A stretch of DNA of 64,000 nt from Defluviimonas aquaemixtae. GTDB taxonomy: Bacteria > Pseudomonadota > Alphaproteobacteria > Rhodobacterales > Rhodobacteraceae. Made by a program: the position numbers and the translations under genes. Numbering within the stretch: the stretch's first letter is position 1; each line of letters starts with the position of its first letter. The DNA is taken from NCBI RefSeq assembly GCF_900302475.1, contig NZ_OMOQ01000003.1, forward strand, positions 186,001 through 250,000, read 5' to 3'. Positions 8,745 to 18,508 of the stretch are shown piece after piece. The notes beneath the pieces are model-generated. The model ran no database searches. It was not told the DNA's origin and was given only the letters and a program-made list of their open reading frames with translations.

Positions 8745-10274
8745 ATGCGCTTTCGTCCACGTCGGTATTTTGCGCGCGCGCATCGGCCGGGCGCGCGGAC
8801 TCTCGCGTTGGTCGCGCTGGTGGGTGCGGGCGTCGCGGCGGGGCAGGCGCCATGGGAGCTTTGGTACATCGCGCTGCCGGCGTTCGCCGTGCTCACGGCG
8901 ATTGTCGCGCGCGAGACGGACCCGCTGCGCACCGTCTGGCTCGGCTGGATCGGCGGTGCGGGCTATTTCGCGGCCACCCTCTTCTGGATCGTCGAGCCGT
9001 TTTTCGTCGATGTCGCGCGTCATGGCTGGATGGCGCCCTTTGCGCTCCTGCTCATGGCATTCGGCATGGCGCTCTTCTGGGGTCTTGCGGCGTGGGTCGC
9101 ATCGCTCGGGCGCGGACCGGGGCTTCGCGCGCTGGGCTTCGCGCTGGGGCTGGTGGCGACGGACCTGGCGCGCGGCTATGTCTTCACGGGCTTTCCTTGG
9201 GCGCTTCTTGGCCATGTCTGGATCGGCACGCCGGTGATGCAGGCGGCGGCCTGGGTCGGGCCGGTCGGGCTGAGCCTGGCTTTCGCGGTTCCGGCTGCGC
9301 TTCCCATGCTGGGACGCCGCGTGCTGCCCCGGTTTGCGCTTGGCTTCGTCGGCGCGGCTGTGATCGGTGCGCTTTGGTGGGCGGGGACCGAACGGCTTGC
9401 CGCGCCGGAGCCGCCGGGCGACCCTTCGATCCGGGTGCGGTTGATCCAGCCCAACGCCGCGCAGGCGCTGAAGTGGCGCGGCGACATGTGGCGCATCTTT
9501 CTCGAACGCCAGATGGAGCAGACCGCGCTGCCCGCCGAGAAGCCGCTCGATCTCATCATTTGGCCCGAGAGCGCGATTCCGTTCCTGCTCGAACGCTCCG
9601 GTGCGCTCTTCGAGGATATCGCGCGCGCGTCGGGCGGTGTGCCGATGGCGGCGGGCATCCAGCGTGCCGAAGATCTGCGCTATTTCAACAGTCTCGCCTT
9701 CGCCGATGGCAGCGGCCGGATCACCGAAGTCTACGACAAGTGGCATCTCGTTCCGTTCGGCGAATATGTCCCGTTCGGCGATCTCTTCGCTCGTGTCGGT
9801 ATCGCGGCGTTCGCGGCGCAGGCGGGCAACAGCTATTCCGCCGGGCCGGGCGCGCGGATCGTCGATCTCGGGCCGCTCGGAAAGGTCCTGCCGCTTATCT
9901 GCTACGAAGCCGTCTTCCCGCAGGATCTGAACGCGGCGGAGGGGCGCGCGGACTGGATATTGCAGGTCACGAACGACGGCTGGTTCGGCAACGTCGCCGG
10001 ACCGTATCAGCACTTCGCCCAGGCGCGGCTGCGCGCGGTCGAGCAGGGATTGCCGCTTTTGCGGGCGGCCAATACTGGGATCACGGCGGTTATCGATGCG
10101 AAGGGGCGTGTGCACCAGTCGCTGGCGCTGAACACCCAAGGCGTGATCGACGCGGACCTGCCGGCGGCGCTACCGCCGACGCCTTACGTGCGGACGGGCG
10201 ACGTTCCGGCAACAATCTTCGTCGCCGTGGCGCTATTGGCGCTGGGCCTGGGGCGCCGCCGCATATCCGATTGA
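8745..10274 (+). CDS. lnt: Apolipoprotein N-acyltransferase Lnt
   Basis: Inner-membrane enzyme that adds the third acyl chain to the N-terminal Cys of lipoproteins. The 509 residues have about six membrane segments in the first 200 residues, a periplasmic nitrilase domain at about 230-480 and a final membrane helix near 485-505. The catalytic triad is present: Glu in WPESAIPF, Lys in YDKWHLVPFGEYVPFG and Cys in LICYEAVFP. The ATG lies 2 bp after the corC-like stop. This window's NodT-type lipoprotein (52041-53423) would be one client. Confidence 0.95.
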   Translation: MRFRPRRYFARAHRPGARTLALVALVGAGVAAGQAPWELWYIALPAFAVLTAIVARETDPLRTVWLGWIGGAGYFAATLFWIVEPFFVDVARHGWMAPFALLLMAFGMALFWGLAAWVASLGRGPGLRALGFALGLVATDLARGYVFTGFPWALLGHVWIGTPVMQAAAWVGPVGLSLAFAVPAALPMLGRRVLPRFALGFVGAAVIGALWWAGTERLAAPEPPGDPSIRVRLIQPNAAQALKWRGDMWRIFLERQMEQTALPAEKPLDLIIWPESAIPFLLERSGALFEDIARASGGVPMAAGIQRAEDLRYFNSLAFADGSGRITEVYDKWHLVPFGEYVPFGDLFARVGIAAFAAQAGNSYSAGPGARIVDLGPLGKVLPLICYEAVFPQDLNAAEGRADWILQVTNDGWFGNVAGPYQHFAQARLRAVEQGLPLLRAANTGITAVIDAKGRVHQSLALNTQGVIDADLPAALPPTPYVRTGDVPATIFVAVALLALGLGRRRISD

Positions 10275-10311
10275 CCCCGACACTCCGTCCGTCTACGGAG
10301 GATCGGCAGAA

Positions 10312-10358
10312 CCGCCACAACGGCTTCCTGGCGTGGCGGGGATAACCCTAATGGAGCA
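10312..10358 (+). promoter_or_regulatory. SAM/SAH riboswitch controlling metK
   Basis: The 47 nt before metK match the SAM/SAH riboswitch class. The P1 stem is CCGCCAC (10312-10318) with GTGGCGG (10333-10339). The conserved loop AACGGCTTCCTGGC follows the first strand. The downstream TGGAGCA (10352-10358) holds the metK ribosome site and can form the H-type pseudoknot with GCTTCC in the loop. Ligand binding would hide the Shine-Dalgarno and shut off translation of SAM synthetase. The class is known from Rhodobacterales metK leaders, so the position fits. Pairing was judged by eye. Confidence 0.9.
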
Positions 10359-10363
10359 CTTTC

Positions 10364-11530
10364 ATGAGCCGTCAGAATTACGTCTTCACCTCCGAAAGCG
10401 TGTCGGAGGGGCATCCGGACAAGGTCTGCGACCGCATTTCGGACGCCGTCCTCGACGCCTTCCTGTCAGAGGAGCCAAATGCGCGGGTCGCCTGCGAAAC
10501 TTTCGCGACATCCGGCATGGTGGTGATCGGTGGCGAAGTCGGTCTCTCCGATGAGGAGCGGCTGAAGAACTTCATGGGCCGCATCGGCCAGATCGCCCGC
10601 GACTGCATCAAGGATATCGGCTACGAACAGGAGAAGTTCCACTGGAACACCTGTCATGTGCTGAACTTCCTGCACGAACAATCCGCCCATATCGCCCAGG
10701 GTGTCGACCGCGACGGGGCGGGAGACCAGGGGATCATGTTCGGCTACGCCGTCGACGAAACGCCCGAGCTGATGCCGGCGCCGATCCAGTATTCCCACGC
10801 GATCCTGAGACGCCTCGCCGAGGTCCGCAAATCGGGCAAGGAGCCGTCGCTCAGGCCGGACGCGAAGTCGCAGCTGACGCTGCGCTACGAGGACGGTCAG
10901 CCGGTCGAGGTGACGTCGCTGGTGCTGTCGACGCAGCATGCCGACGAAAGCCAGAGCTCGGACGACATCCGCGCCATCGTCGAGCCCTACATTCGCGAAG
11001 TGCTGCCCAAAGGTTGGTTGAGCGAGAAGACCGAGTGGTGGGTGAACCCGACGGGCACCTTCGTGATCGGCGGGCCGGACGGCGATGCAGGTCTCACCGG
11101 CCGCAAGATCATCGTCGACACCTATGGCGGGGCTGCACCTCATGGCGGCGGCGCGTTTTCGGGCAAGGACCCCACGAAGGTCGACCGCTCGGCCGCCTAT
11201 GCGGCCCGCTACCTCGCCAAGAACGTGGTCGCGGCCGGCATGGCGCGGCGCTGCACGCTGCAGCTGTCCTACGCGATCGGAGTCGCGAAGCCGTTGTCGA
11301 TCTATGTCGATACCCACGGCACAGGCGAGGTCGAACCGGATGCGATCGAGGCGGCGGTCGGCAAGGTGATGGACCTCACGCCACGCGGCATCCGCACGCA
11401 TTTGGAGCTCAACAAGCCGATCTATTCCCGAACGGCGGCCTATGGGCATTTCGGCCGCGAGCCGGACAACGAGGGCGGCTTTTCCTGGGAAAAGACCGAT
11501 CTGGCCGAAGATCTGAAAAAGGCGGTCTGA
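10364..11530 (+). CDS. metK: S-adenosylmethionine synthetase MetK
   Basis: Makes SAM from methionine and ATP, the methyl donor used by TrmB and MiaB in this window. The 388-residue protein has [17 protein letters not shown] at the N-terminus, the ATP-binding hexapeptide region [12 protein letters not shown] near 120, and [23 protein letters not shown] near 265, the flexible P-loop-like signature. Length equals the family norm. The start codon is 6 bp after the riboswitch-embedded GGAGC. A hairpin follows at 11570-11593. Confidence 0.97.
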   Translation: MSRQNYVFTSESVSEGHPDKVCDRISDAVLDAFLSEEPNARVACETFATSGMVVIGGEVGLSDEERLKNFMGRIGQIARDCIKDIGYEQEKFHWNTCHVLNFLHEQSAHIAQGVDRDGAGDQGIMFGYAVDETPELMPAPIQYSHAILRRLAEVRKSGKEPSLRPDAKSQLTLRYEDGQPVEVTSLVLSTQHADESQSSDDIRAIVEPYIREVLPKGWLSEKTEWWVNPTGTFVIGGPDGDAGLTGRKIIVDTYGGAAPHGGGAFSGKDPTKVDRSAAYAARYLAKNVVAAGMARRCTLQLSYAIGVAKPLSIYVDTHGTGEVEPDAIEAAVGKVMDLTPRGIRTHLELNKPIYSRTAAYGHFGREPDNEGGFSWEKTDLAEDLKKAV

Positions 11531-11569
11531 GCGGCACGGGCTTGACCCGCGACACCGTCGCGCATTAGA

Positions 11570-11593
11570 GGCCCCGGATCGAGTTCCGGGGCC
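11570..11593 (+). terminator. GC hairpin between metK and trmB
   Basis: GGCCCCGGA at 11570-11578 pairs with TCCGGGGCC at 11585-11593 around a 6-nt loop. Only two T follow. It is only 5 bp before the trmB ATG, so it could terminate metK mRNA or shape the trmB leader. Confidence 0.4.
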
Positions 11594-11598
11594 TTCGT

Positions 11599-12300
11599 AT
11601 GACCGACGACACCAAGACCCAGCACGAATGGCGCAATTTCTACGGCCGCCGCCATGGCAAGACGCTCCGCGAGAGCCAAAAGGCCTATCTCTCGGAAGAT
11701 CTGGAGGCGCTGCGCCCCCGGGGCGTCACCTTCGAGGAGAATCCGGACCGTGCGCCCATCGACCTCGCCAAGCTGTTCGGCGACGACCGGCCCGTCTGGC
11801 TTGAGATCGGCTTTGGTGGAGGCGAGCACATGGTGCACATGGCCGCGCGCTTTCCCGAGGTCGGCATCCTCGGCTGCGAGCCGTTCATCAACGGCGTCGC
11901 GATGCTTCTCGGCAAGATCCGCGCTGCGGGGGCTACGAACTTATGCGTCCATCCCGGCGATGTGCGCGATCTGTTCGACGTCCTGCCCAACGGGTCGGTT
12001 GAGAAGGTGTTCCTGCTCTACCCGGACCCGTGGCCGAAGAAGCGTCACCATCGCCGCCGCTTCGTGACGCCCGAACATCTCGGGCCCCTGGCCCGCGTGA
12101 TGAAACCCGGCGCCGAGTTCCGGGTCGCGACCGACATTCCCGACTACGTCCGCCAGACACTCGAAGAAGTGCCGCTTGCGGGCTTTGAACTGGTCGCGGA
12201 GGGGTGCGAAGCATGGGCGGGCTGGCTGTCCACGCGCTACGAGCAGAAGGCGCTGCGCGAAGGGCGCGTGCCGCATTACCTCACCTTCCGGCGGCTTTGA
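11599..12300 (+). CDS. trmB: tRNA (guanine-N7-)-methyltransferase TrmB
   Basis: SAM-dependent enzyme forming m7G46 in the variable loop of tRNAs. The 233 residues hold the class I methyltransferase motif LEIGFGGGEHMVHMA (about 72-86), GCEPFINGVAMLL, the LLYPDPWPKKRHHRRRF signature near 140-156 that marks TrmB, and a C-terminal STRYEQKALREGR that contacts tRNA. No Shine-Dalgarno stands out before the ATG; the hairpin at 11570-11593 occupies that place. Confidence 0.95.
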   Translation: MTDDTKTQHEWRNFYGRRHGKTLRESQKAYLSEDLEALRPRGVTFEENPDRAPIDLAKLFGDDRPVWLEIGFGGGEHMVHMAARFPEVGILGCEPFINGVAMLLGKIRAAGATNLCVHPGDVRDLFDVLPNGSVEKVFLLYPDPWPKKRHHRRRFVTPEHLGPLARVMKPGAEFRVATDIPDYVRQTLEEVPLAGFELVAEGCEAWAGWLSTRYEQKALREGRVPHYLTFRRL

Positions 12301-12408
12301 GCGCGGCGGGGCCTCCGGCAGGAGTATTTTCGAACGGAAGAAGGACGGGGCATGGACCGTCGCCGGGGCTTGAGCTATCAGCGGATCGGTATTTTCAGGG
12401 AGCAGCCC

Positions 12409-13758
12409 ATGTCCGGCCACGGCGAACCGATTCCGATGACCGCACGCAAGTCGGGCCCGCTCAGGGGCGTCGCCGAGGTGCCGGGTGACAAGTCGATCTC
12501 GCACCGCGCGCTGATCCTCGGCGCGCTGGCAGTGGGCGAGACGACCGTGACAGGGCTTCTGGAGGGGCAGGACGTGCTCGACACCGCCGAGGCGATGCGC
12601 GCCTTCGGGGCCGAGGTGACGCGGACGGGCGAGGGCGCGTGGTCCGTGCACGGCGTGGGCGTGGGCGGCTTCGCCGAGCCCAAGCAAGTCATCGACTGCG
12701 GCAATTCGGGCACCGGGGTCAGGCTCATCATGGGGGCGATGGCGACCTCACCCGTTACGGCGACATTCACGGGTGACGCCTCGCTCAACAAGCGGCCGAT
12801 GGGGCGCGTGACCGATCCGCTGACGCTCTTCGGCGCGCATGCATACGGGCGACGGGGCGGGCGGCTGCCGATGACCGTCGTCGGCGCGGACGATCCGGTG
12901 CCGGTCCGCTACGCCGTTCCCGTGCCTTCGGCGCAGGTGAAATCGGCCGTCCTGCTGGCGGGTCTGAACGCCCCCGGCCAAACCATCGTGATCGAGAAAG
13001 ATGCGACGCGCGATCATACCGAACGCATGCTGCGCGGCTTCGGAGCAGAGCTGACGTCCGAGGACAGGGCAGAGGGCCGCGTCATTACGCTGACCGGGCA
13101 GCCGGAGCTCAGGCCCCAAACCGTCGCCGTCCCGCGCGACCCGTCCTCGGCGGCCTTTCCGGTCTGCGCGGCGCTGATCGTCGAAGGCTCCGACATCCTC
13201 GTGCCGGGAGTCAGCCAGAATCCGACGCGCAACGGGCTCTACACCACCCTCGTCGAGATGGGTGCTGACATCGCCTTCGAGAATCCGCGCGAGGAAGGCG
13301 GCGAGCCGGTAGCCGACCTGCGCGTGCGCGCCTCGACGCTCAAGGGCATTGAGGTGCCGGAGGAGCGGGCTGCAAGCATGATCGACGAATATCCGATCCT
13401 GTCCGTAGTGGCGGCCTTTGCCGACGGTACGACCGTGATGCGCGGCGTGAAGGAGCTGCGGGTGAAGGAAAGCGACCGGATCGACGCGATGGCGCGCGGG
13501 CTCGAGGCCTGCGGCGTCGGGATCGAAGAGGAAGAGGACGTTCTGATCGTCCACGGCATGGGGCCGAAGGGGGTGCCGGGCGGGGCGACCGCGAAGACCC
13601 GTATCGACCACCGGATCGCGATGTCCTTTCTCATTCTAGGCCTTGCGGCGCGGAAACCCGTCGGCATCGACGACGGCGCGCCCATCGCGACCTCATTTCC
13701 CGTGTTCGAAAACCTGATGAAGGGCCTCGGGGCCGATATAGGGCGGGCCGAGCGGTGA
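12409..13758 (+). CDS. aroA: 3-phosphoshikimate 1-carboxyvinyltransferase (EPSP synthase) AroA
   Basis: Sixth step of the shikimate pathway, joining phosphoenolpyruvate to shikimate-3-phosphate. The 449 residues resemble the alphaproteobacterial class II-like enzymes ([73 protein letters not shown]). The residue that is Ala in the CP4 enzyme is Gly here (CGNSGTGVR). I start at the ATG at 12409, 6 bp after GGGAGC; an upstream ATG at 12352 would add 19 unconserved residues. Its TGA overlaps the GTG of the next gene. Confidence 0.95.
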   Translation: MSGHGEPIPMTARKSGPLRGVAEVPGDKSISHRALILGALAVGETTVTGLLEGQDVLDTAEAMRAFGAEVTRTGEGAWSVHGVGVGGFAEPKQVIDCGNSGTGVRLIMGAMATSPVTATFTGDASLNKRPMGRVTDPLTLFGAHAYGRRGGRLPMTVVGADDPVPVRYAVPVPSAQVKSAVLLAGLNAPGQTIVIEKDATRDHTERMLRGFGAELTSEDRAEGRVITLTGQPELRPQTVAVPRDPSSAAFPVCAALIVEGSDILVPGVSQNPTRNGLYTTLVEMGADIAFENPREEGGEPVADLRVRASTLKGIEVPEERAASMIDEYPILSVVAAFADGTTVMRGVKELRVKESDRIDAMARGLEACGVGIEEEEDVLIVHGMGPKGVPGGATAKTRIDHRIAMSFLILGLAARKPVGIDDGAPIATSFPVFENLMKGLGADIGRAER

Positions 13759-14249
13759 GCGACCGCGCCTTCAGGGCGCTTTTCGGCGTCGCCGGTCTGC
13801 TGCTGCTTGCCATGGTGCTGGCCGGTCCGCGCGACTGCGCTGCTTGGGTGTTTTGCTCCTTCGATGCGCCAGGGTTTCCCTACAGCGCGCGGGAGGCCCG
13901 GGCCTATCTCGCATCGCTCACCGATGGCGCTCTTTGGCGCTATCTCTGGATCGTTCAGCCGCTCGACCTCGTCTTTCCCGCTCTTCTTTGCCTGATCTTT
14001 CGGGAAGCATTCGAACGCCATGCGCCCGAAAAGCTGGCCGCCCGCCTTGGACGGATTGCCGTCATCGAGGCCGGCGTGGATTACTTCGAGAATGCCGTCA
14101 TCCGTGCGATGCTGAAACGCCCGGAGGGCGACTTCCCCGACATGGTTCCTCTCGCGGCGACAGGTCTGTCCACGCTCAAATGGCTCCTGATCGCGTTTCT
14201 GTCCGTGGCACTGGCGCGGCTAGTGCTGACGCAGCGCCCTCCGGCCTGA
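13755..14249 (+). CDS. Small membrane protein, function unknown
   Basis: Uncharacterised inner-membrane protein of 164 residues with hydrophobic stretches near 8-24 ([17 protein letters not shown]), 62-80 ([19 protein letters not shown]), and 135-155 ([19 protein letters not shown]). The GTG start overlaps the aroA stop by 4 bp, so it is probably co-translated with aroA. I recognise no catalytic motif. It lies between aroA and cmk, which points to co-transcription rather than function. Confidence 0.75.
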   Translation: MSDRAFRALFGVAGLLLLAMVLAGPRDCAAWVFCSFDAPGFPYSAREARAYLASLTDGALWRYLWIVQPLDLVFPALLCLIFREAFERHAPEKLAARLGRIAVIEAGVDYFENAVIRAMLKRPEGDFPDMVPLAATGLSTLKWLLIAFLSVALARLVLTQRPPA

Positions 14250-14308
14250 GCCTTGGGCGGTTTGACCCGGAGATTGGCCTGCGCTAAGGCGCCTGAAACG
14301 GGGGTTGC

Positions 14309-14917
14309 ATGATTTTCACCGTGGCGATCGACGGGCCCGCAGCGGCGGGGAAAGGCACGGTTTCGCGTGCCGTTGCTGAGCGTTTCGGCTTTGCCCATCT
14401 CGACACCGGGCTTCTTTACCGGGCGGTCGGGGCCAAGTCGGGCGCGGAGGGCGATCCGGTCGCGGTAGCCCGCCGGCTTGAGCCCGCCGATCTGGATCGC
14501 GACGATCTCCGCACCGCCGGGGCGGGGCAGGCGGCGAGCCGCGTCGCCGCGATCCCCGAGGTGCGCGAGGCGCTCGTCGCGTTCCAGCGGCTCTTCGCCC
14601 GGCGCGAGGGCGGCGCTGTGCTCGATGGCCGCGACATTGGCACAGTGATCTGTCCCGAGGCGGAGGTGAAGCTGTTCGTCACCGCCTCGGACGAGGTGCG
14701 CGCCCGCCGCCGCTGGATCGAGCTGAGCGGGAAGGGCGACACCCTGACCGAGGCCGAAGTGCTGGCCGATCTCAGGGCACGCGACCGGCGCGATGCCGAA
14801 CGTGCCGTGGCTCCGTTGAAGCCGGCCGATGATGCGGTTCTGCTCGACACGAGCGAGCTGACGATCGAGGCCGCCATCGCGCGCGCAGTGGCCGAGGTCG
14901 AGGCCAGGATGTCCTGA
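14309..14917 (+). CDS. cmk: Cytidylate kinase Cmk
   Basis: Phosphorylates CMP and dCMP to the diphosphates. The 202-residue protein starts with the P-loop [20 protein letters not shown] (residues 6-25), then [12 protein letters not shown], and has [24 protein letters not shown] near 107-130. It is shorter than E. coli Cmk (227) because the CMP-binding insert is reduced, as in many alphaproteobacteria. The order aroA-cmk-rpsA is conserved across proteobacteria, although here two extra genes interrupt it. Confidence 0.95.
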   Translation: MIFTVAIDGPAAAGKGTVSRAVAERFGFAHLDTGLLYRAVGAKSGAEGDPVAVARRLEPADLDRDDLRTAGAGQAASRVAAIPEVREALVAFQRLFARREGGAVLDGRDIGTVICPEAEVKLFVTASDEVRARRRWIELSGKGDTLTEAEVLADLRARDRRDAERAVAPLKPADDAVLLDTSELTIEAAIARAVAEVEARMS

Positions 14918-14985
14918 GCGAGCCTTTGAGCCCCGGGCGCGCGGCCCCATATCAGAGCAATAAGCCAGCGCGGCGGAGGCGGCCA

Positions 14986-15630
14986 ATGCGGACTGGGAAG
15001 GTGTTCTATGGACCAGCGCGCGCGGTTTGGGCGGGTCTGCTTGCGCTGGCGCTGTCCTGCGCCGCGTCGAGAGCGGAGGAGCGGCCCGTCACCGGCCTTC
15101 TCTGGCGTGAGCGAGATGTCCCTGCGGTCTTCCCGCTTCAGGTGCGGACGCTCGCGGGGCGTGACTATTACCTCCTTCTGGTTGACGCGGTGAGCGGTCA
15201 GGAGAGGCTTGGCGCCTATCTGCGCGGAGGGGAGTTCTTTCGGGTGCTGGTGCCGCCCGGCCGCTACGAATTGCGCGTTTCCTACGGGACCGACTGGCAG
15301 GGCGAGGTGAAGTTATTTGGTGGGGGCGCTGAAACCGGATCCTTGAACCTGCCCGATCCGCTGGCCTTCAAGGTAACAGGACTTGGCCGTAAGTCCGGAC
15401 ACCAGGTGGACCTGCGCGGCGGCACGCCTGCAGCGCCTGAACTGGCGGGAATACATGACCAGGCGCTTTGCCAGTCGTCGGTTCTCGATCTCGAGAGCCT
15501 GCGCTGGCCCGATCCCCGACCGCCCGAGCCAAGGGAAATGGGTCAGGACCGCGCCCTTGGCGCTGTCGACATGACCGAGACACGCTATTCCGCGCCGCGA
15601 TACGACCTTGTCACGCGGCTTTGCCCTTAA
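14986..15630 (+). CDS. Secreted protein, function unknown
   Basis: Exported protein of 214 residues. The ATG at 14986 follows GGAGG and opens a signal peptide (MRTGKVFYGPARAVWAGLLALALSCAASRA). The mature part has a beta-rich core (QVRTLAGRDYYLLLVDAVSG, FFRVLVPPGRYELRVSYGTDWQGE) reminiscent of small carboxypeptidase-regulatory-like beta sandwiches, and a proline-rich C-terminus. I recognise no family with confidence. It lies between cmk and rpsA on the same strand. Confidence 0.7.
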   Translation: MRTGKVFYGPARAVWAGLLALALSCAASRAEERPVTGLLWRERDVPAVFPLQVRTLAGRDYYLLLVDAVSGQERLGAYLRGGEFFRVLVPPGRYELRVSYGTDWQGEVKLFGGGAETGSLNLPDPLAFKVTGLGRKSGHQVDLRGGTPAAPELAGIHDQALCQSSVLDLESLRWPDPRPPEPREMGQDRALGAVDMTETRYSAPRYDLVTRLCP

Positions 15631-15859
15631 GCCTTACGCCGACGAACCGGCGGCTCTTGCCTCGCGCCCCGGAACTCTCTATACGAGCGCCAGTCAAAAA
15701 GGCGGTGAAGCCAACGACGGACGGATCGGGCAGGGTCGGGAGAAATCCGCGGCCCTTCTTGTTTGTCCGGGCGTCAGCCGCCCGAAGGACGCGAAACCAA
15801 AGACCGGCGGAGCCAACCGCATGGCCAGTCAAACGTGATGAAAAGGAAACCGAACACGC
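15631..15859 (+). promoter_or_regulatory. Long rpsA leader region
   Basis: 229 bp before rpsA with no credible gene. The last 60 nt are unusually A-rich (AAAGACC, GATGAAAAGGAAACCGAACA) and carry the AAGGAAA ribosome site. S1 represses its own translation in proteobacteria through its mRNA leader, so this stretch is the likely control site; that is inference. Confidence 0.5.
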
Positions 15860-17545
15860 ATGTGCGCTAAAGCCACAATGGAGGAATTCGAAGCCCTCCT
15901 CAACGAAAGCTTCGAGATCGACACCCCCGAAGAGGGTTCGGTCGTCAAAGGCAAGGTCATCGCCATCGAGGCGGGACAAGCCATCATCGATGTCGGCTAC
16001 AAGATGGAAGGCCGCGTCGATCTCAAGGAATTCGCAAATCCCGGTGAGCAGTCCGAGCTGGCCGTCGGCGACGAGGTCGAGGTGTATCTCGACCGTGTCG
16101 AGAACATCCGCGGCGAAGCCGTGCTGTCTCGTGAGAAAGCCCGCCGCGAAGAAGCCTGGGACCGTCTGGAGAAGGCCTATGCTGCGGAAGAACGCGTCGA
16201 GGGCGCGATTTTCGGCCGCGTCAAGGGCGGCTTCACCGTCGATCTCGGCGGCGCCGTGGCCTTCCTGCCCGGCTCTCAGGTCGATGTGCGCCCCGTGCGC
16301 GACGCCGGCCCGCTCATGGGCCTCAAGCAGCCGTTCCAGATCCTCAAGATGGACCGCCGCCGCGGCAACATCGTCGTTTCGCGCCGCGCGATCCTCGAGG
16401 AATCCCGCGCCGAGCAGCGCGCCGAGGTCATCGGCAACCTGTCGGAAGGCCAGACGGTCGACGGCGTGGTCAAGAACATCACCGAATACGGTGCGTTCGT
16501 TGACCTCGGCGGTGTCGACGGCCTGCTGCACGTCACCGACATGGCGTGGCGCCGCGTGAATCATCCGAACGAGATCCTGTCGATCGGCGAGACCGTGAAG
16601 GTCCAGGTCATCAAGATCAATAAGGAAACCCACCGCATCTCGCTCGGCATGAAGCAGCTTCAGTCCGATCCGTGGGATACCGTCGAGGAGAAGTTCCCGC
16701 TAAACTCGGTCCACAAGGGCCGTGTCACAAACATCACCGATTACGGTGCGTTCGTGGAGCTGGAAGCCGGGGTCGAGGGCCTTGTCCACGTCTCGGAAAT
16801 GTCCTGGACCAAGAAGAACGTCCATCCGGGCAAGATTGTGTCGACGAGCCAGGAAGTCGACGTGATGGTGCTTGAGATCGACACCGCGAAGCGTCGTGTC
16901 TCGCTCGGCCTCAAGCAGACGATGCGCAACCCGTGGGAAGTCTTCGCCGAAACCCACCCGGTTGGCACCCAGATCGAGGGCGAGGTCAAGAACATCACCG
17001 AATTCGGTCTGTTCATCGGCCTCGAGAACGACATCGACGGGATGGTCCACCTTTCCGATCTCAGCTGGGACCAGCGCGGCGAAGACGCGATCCAGAACTA
17101 CCGCAAGGGCGACGTCGTGAAAGCCGTCGTGACGGAAGTGGACGTGGAAAAGGAGCGCATCTCGCTCTCGATCAAGGCGCTGGACGCCGACACGTTCTCC
17201 GACGCGGTCGACGGCGTGAAGCGCGGCTCGGTCATCACGACCACGGTCACCGCGATCGAGGATGGCGGCATCGAGGTCGAGTACAACGGCATGAAGTCCT
17301 TCATCCGCCGTTCGGACCTCGCCCGCGACCGCGCCGACCAGCGGCCAGAGCGGTTCCAGGTGGGTGACCACGTGGACGCCCGCGTGACCAACGTGGACCC
17401 GAAGACCCGCCGACTTGGTCTATCGATCAAGGCGCGCGAAATCGCCGAAGAGAAGGAAGCCGTGCAACAATACGGTTCGTCCGACTCGGGTGCGTCGCTC
17501 GGCGATATTCTTGGCGCCGCGCTCAAGGGTTCGGACGACAAGTAA
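15860..17545 (+). CDS. rpsA: 30S ribosomal protein S1
   Basis: Binds mRNA upstream of start codons and helps the 30S subunit initiate. The 561-residue protein consists of six S1 (OB-fold) repeats. Units begin near residues 28, 115, 200 (GQTVDGVVKNITEYGAFVDL), 285 (VHKGRVTNITDYGAFVELE), 372 (EGEVKNITEFGLFIGLE) and 459. The repeats are so alike that the DNA shows internal near-repeats around 16465, 16720 and 16980. Length agrees with E. coli S1 (557). A strong terminator follows. Confidence 0.97.
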   Translation: MCAKATMEEFEALLNESFEIDTPEEGSVVKGKVIAIEAGQAIIDVGYKMEGRVDLKEFANPGEQSELAVGDEVEVYLDRVENIRGEAVLSREKARREEAWDRLEKAYAAEERVEGAIFGRVKGGFTVDLGGAVAFLPGSQVDVRPVRDAGPLMGLKQPFQILKMDRRRGNIVVSRRAILEESRAEQRAEVIGNLSEGQTVDGVVKNITEYGAFVDLGGVDGLLHVTDMAWRRVNHPNEILSIGETVKVQVIKINKETHRISLGMKQLQSDPWDTVEEKFPLNSVHKGRVTNITDYGAFVELEAGVEGLVHVSEMSWTKKNVHPGKIVSTSQEVDVMVLEIDTAKRRVSLGLKQTMRNPWEVFAETHPVGTQIEGEVKNITEFGLFIGLENDIDGMVHLSDLSWDQRGEDAIQNYRKGDVVKAVVTEVDVEKERISLSIKALDADTFSDAVDGVKRGSVITTTVTAIEDGGIEVEYNGMKSFIRRSDLARDRADQRPERFQVGDHVDARVTNVDPKTRRLGLSIKAREIAEEKEAVQQYGSSDSGASLGDILGAALKGSDDK

Positions 17546-17569
17546 GCCGAAAGACGGCTGGCGCCGACC

Positions 17570-17598
17570 GGCCCCGCCCGCGAGGGCGGGGCCGTTTG
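17570..17598 (+). terminator. Rho-independent-like terminator of rpsA
   Basis: GGCCCCGCCC (17570-17579) pairs with GGGCGGGGCC (17584-17593) over a 4-nt loop and is followed by GTTTG. It begins 24 bp after the rpsA stop. Confidence 0.75.
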
Positions 17599-17839
17599 CG
17601 CTCCACGAATCGCCTTGCCTTGCGTACGTGTTCACGGGCTACACGCTGGTCGTCGCGCACTGAATGCTGCGCTCCAAGCTGCCCTTGACGCGCCTAATGC
17701 GACCGTCTTCCGGCGCGGATGCGCAGAAATCCTCGCCATTCCAATGGCTTTCCTGTTTGTTACCGGACCGATTGCCCCTATAGTCGTTGGGAAGGAAAAA
17801 GCGGCGATCCGGCCCAGCGGTGCGCACAGGGGGGTTAGT

Positions 17840-18121
17840 ATGATCCGGTCCGAACTGATTCAGAAGATAGCCGAGGAAAATCCGCACCTTTTTCAGAGAG
17901 ACGTCGAACGAATAGTTGGCACCATCTTCGACGAGATTATCGAGGCGCTCGCGCGCGGGGACAGAGTTGAGTTGAGGGGCTTCGGCGCCTTTTCTGTGAA
18001 GAAACGCGATGCCCGCGTGGGTCGCAATCCGCGCACGGGTGAGTCGGTAGAAGTCGAGGAAAAGTATGTGCCCTTCTTCAAGACCGGAAAGCTCTTGCGG
18101 GACCGGTTGAACGGAGGGTAA
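17840..18121 (+). CDS. ihfB: Integration host factor subunit beta
   Basis: Small DNA-bending protein that works with IhfA in recombination, replication and transcription. The 93 residues have the HU/IHF fold with the DNA-intercalating arm [19 protein letters not shown] near 62-80 and the C-terminal [28 protein letters not shown] is typical of IhfB. The frame is open farther upstream, but the ATG at 17840 starts the conserved domain. It follows rpsA, as in E. coli. Confidence 0.95.
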   Translation: MIRSELIQKIAEENPHLFQRDVERIVGTIFDEIIEALARGDRVELRGFGAFSVKKRDARVGRNPRTGESVEVEEKYVPFFKTGKLLRDRLNGG

Positions 18122-18130
18122 GCAAAGCGC

Positions 18131-18493
18131 ATGTTGCGCTTCATCCGACTATTGTTCCTCGCTCTGCTGGCAATCGCGCTCGTCGCGGTTGCCTCGGCCA
18201 ATCGAGATCCCGTGACGCTTCGTCTTCTGCCCGAGGAGGTGGCGGGCTACGTTGGTTTGAACTGGTCGGCCGAGTTGCCGCTTTTCCTTGTCATCTTCGG
18301 CGGAATCGTGGCCGGGCTCGCCATCGGGTTTGTCTGGGAATGGTTCCGCGAGGCCAAGCACCGCGCCGCCGCCTCGCAGCACCGGCGCGAGGCCGGGAGG
18401 CTGGAACGGGAAGTCGGCCGGCTGAAGCGCGAGAACTCCAAGCCCGACGACGACGTTCTAGCGCTTCTCGAAGGCAAGAGCGGCACGCAGTAA
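18131..18493 (+). CDS. LapA domain membrane protein
   Basis: Inner-membrane protein of 120 residues in the LapA (DUF1049) family. Two membrane helices (LLFLALLAIALVAVASANR at about 6-24; ELPLFLVIFGGIVAGLAIGFVW at about 47-68) are followed by a basic coiled coil (RREAGRLEREVGRLKREN). E. coli LapA takes part in LPS assembly control; ihfB-lapA adjacency is conserved. It begins 9 bp after ihfB, so the two are likely co-transcribed. Confidence 0.85.
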   Translation: MLRFIRLLFLALLAIALVAVASANRDPVTLRLLPEEVAGYVGLNWSAELPLFLVIFGGIVAGLAIGFVWEWFREAKHRAAASQHRREAGRLEREVGRLKRENSKPDDDVLALLEGKSGTQ

Positions 18494-18508
18494 GGGCTGA
18501 GGCCGGGC

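Noticed and set aside
8295..10139. 614-codon minus-strand frame
   Set aside because: Antisense to corC-like and lnt genes with full catalytic motifs; Arg/Pro-rich translation without domain.
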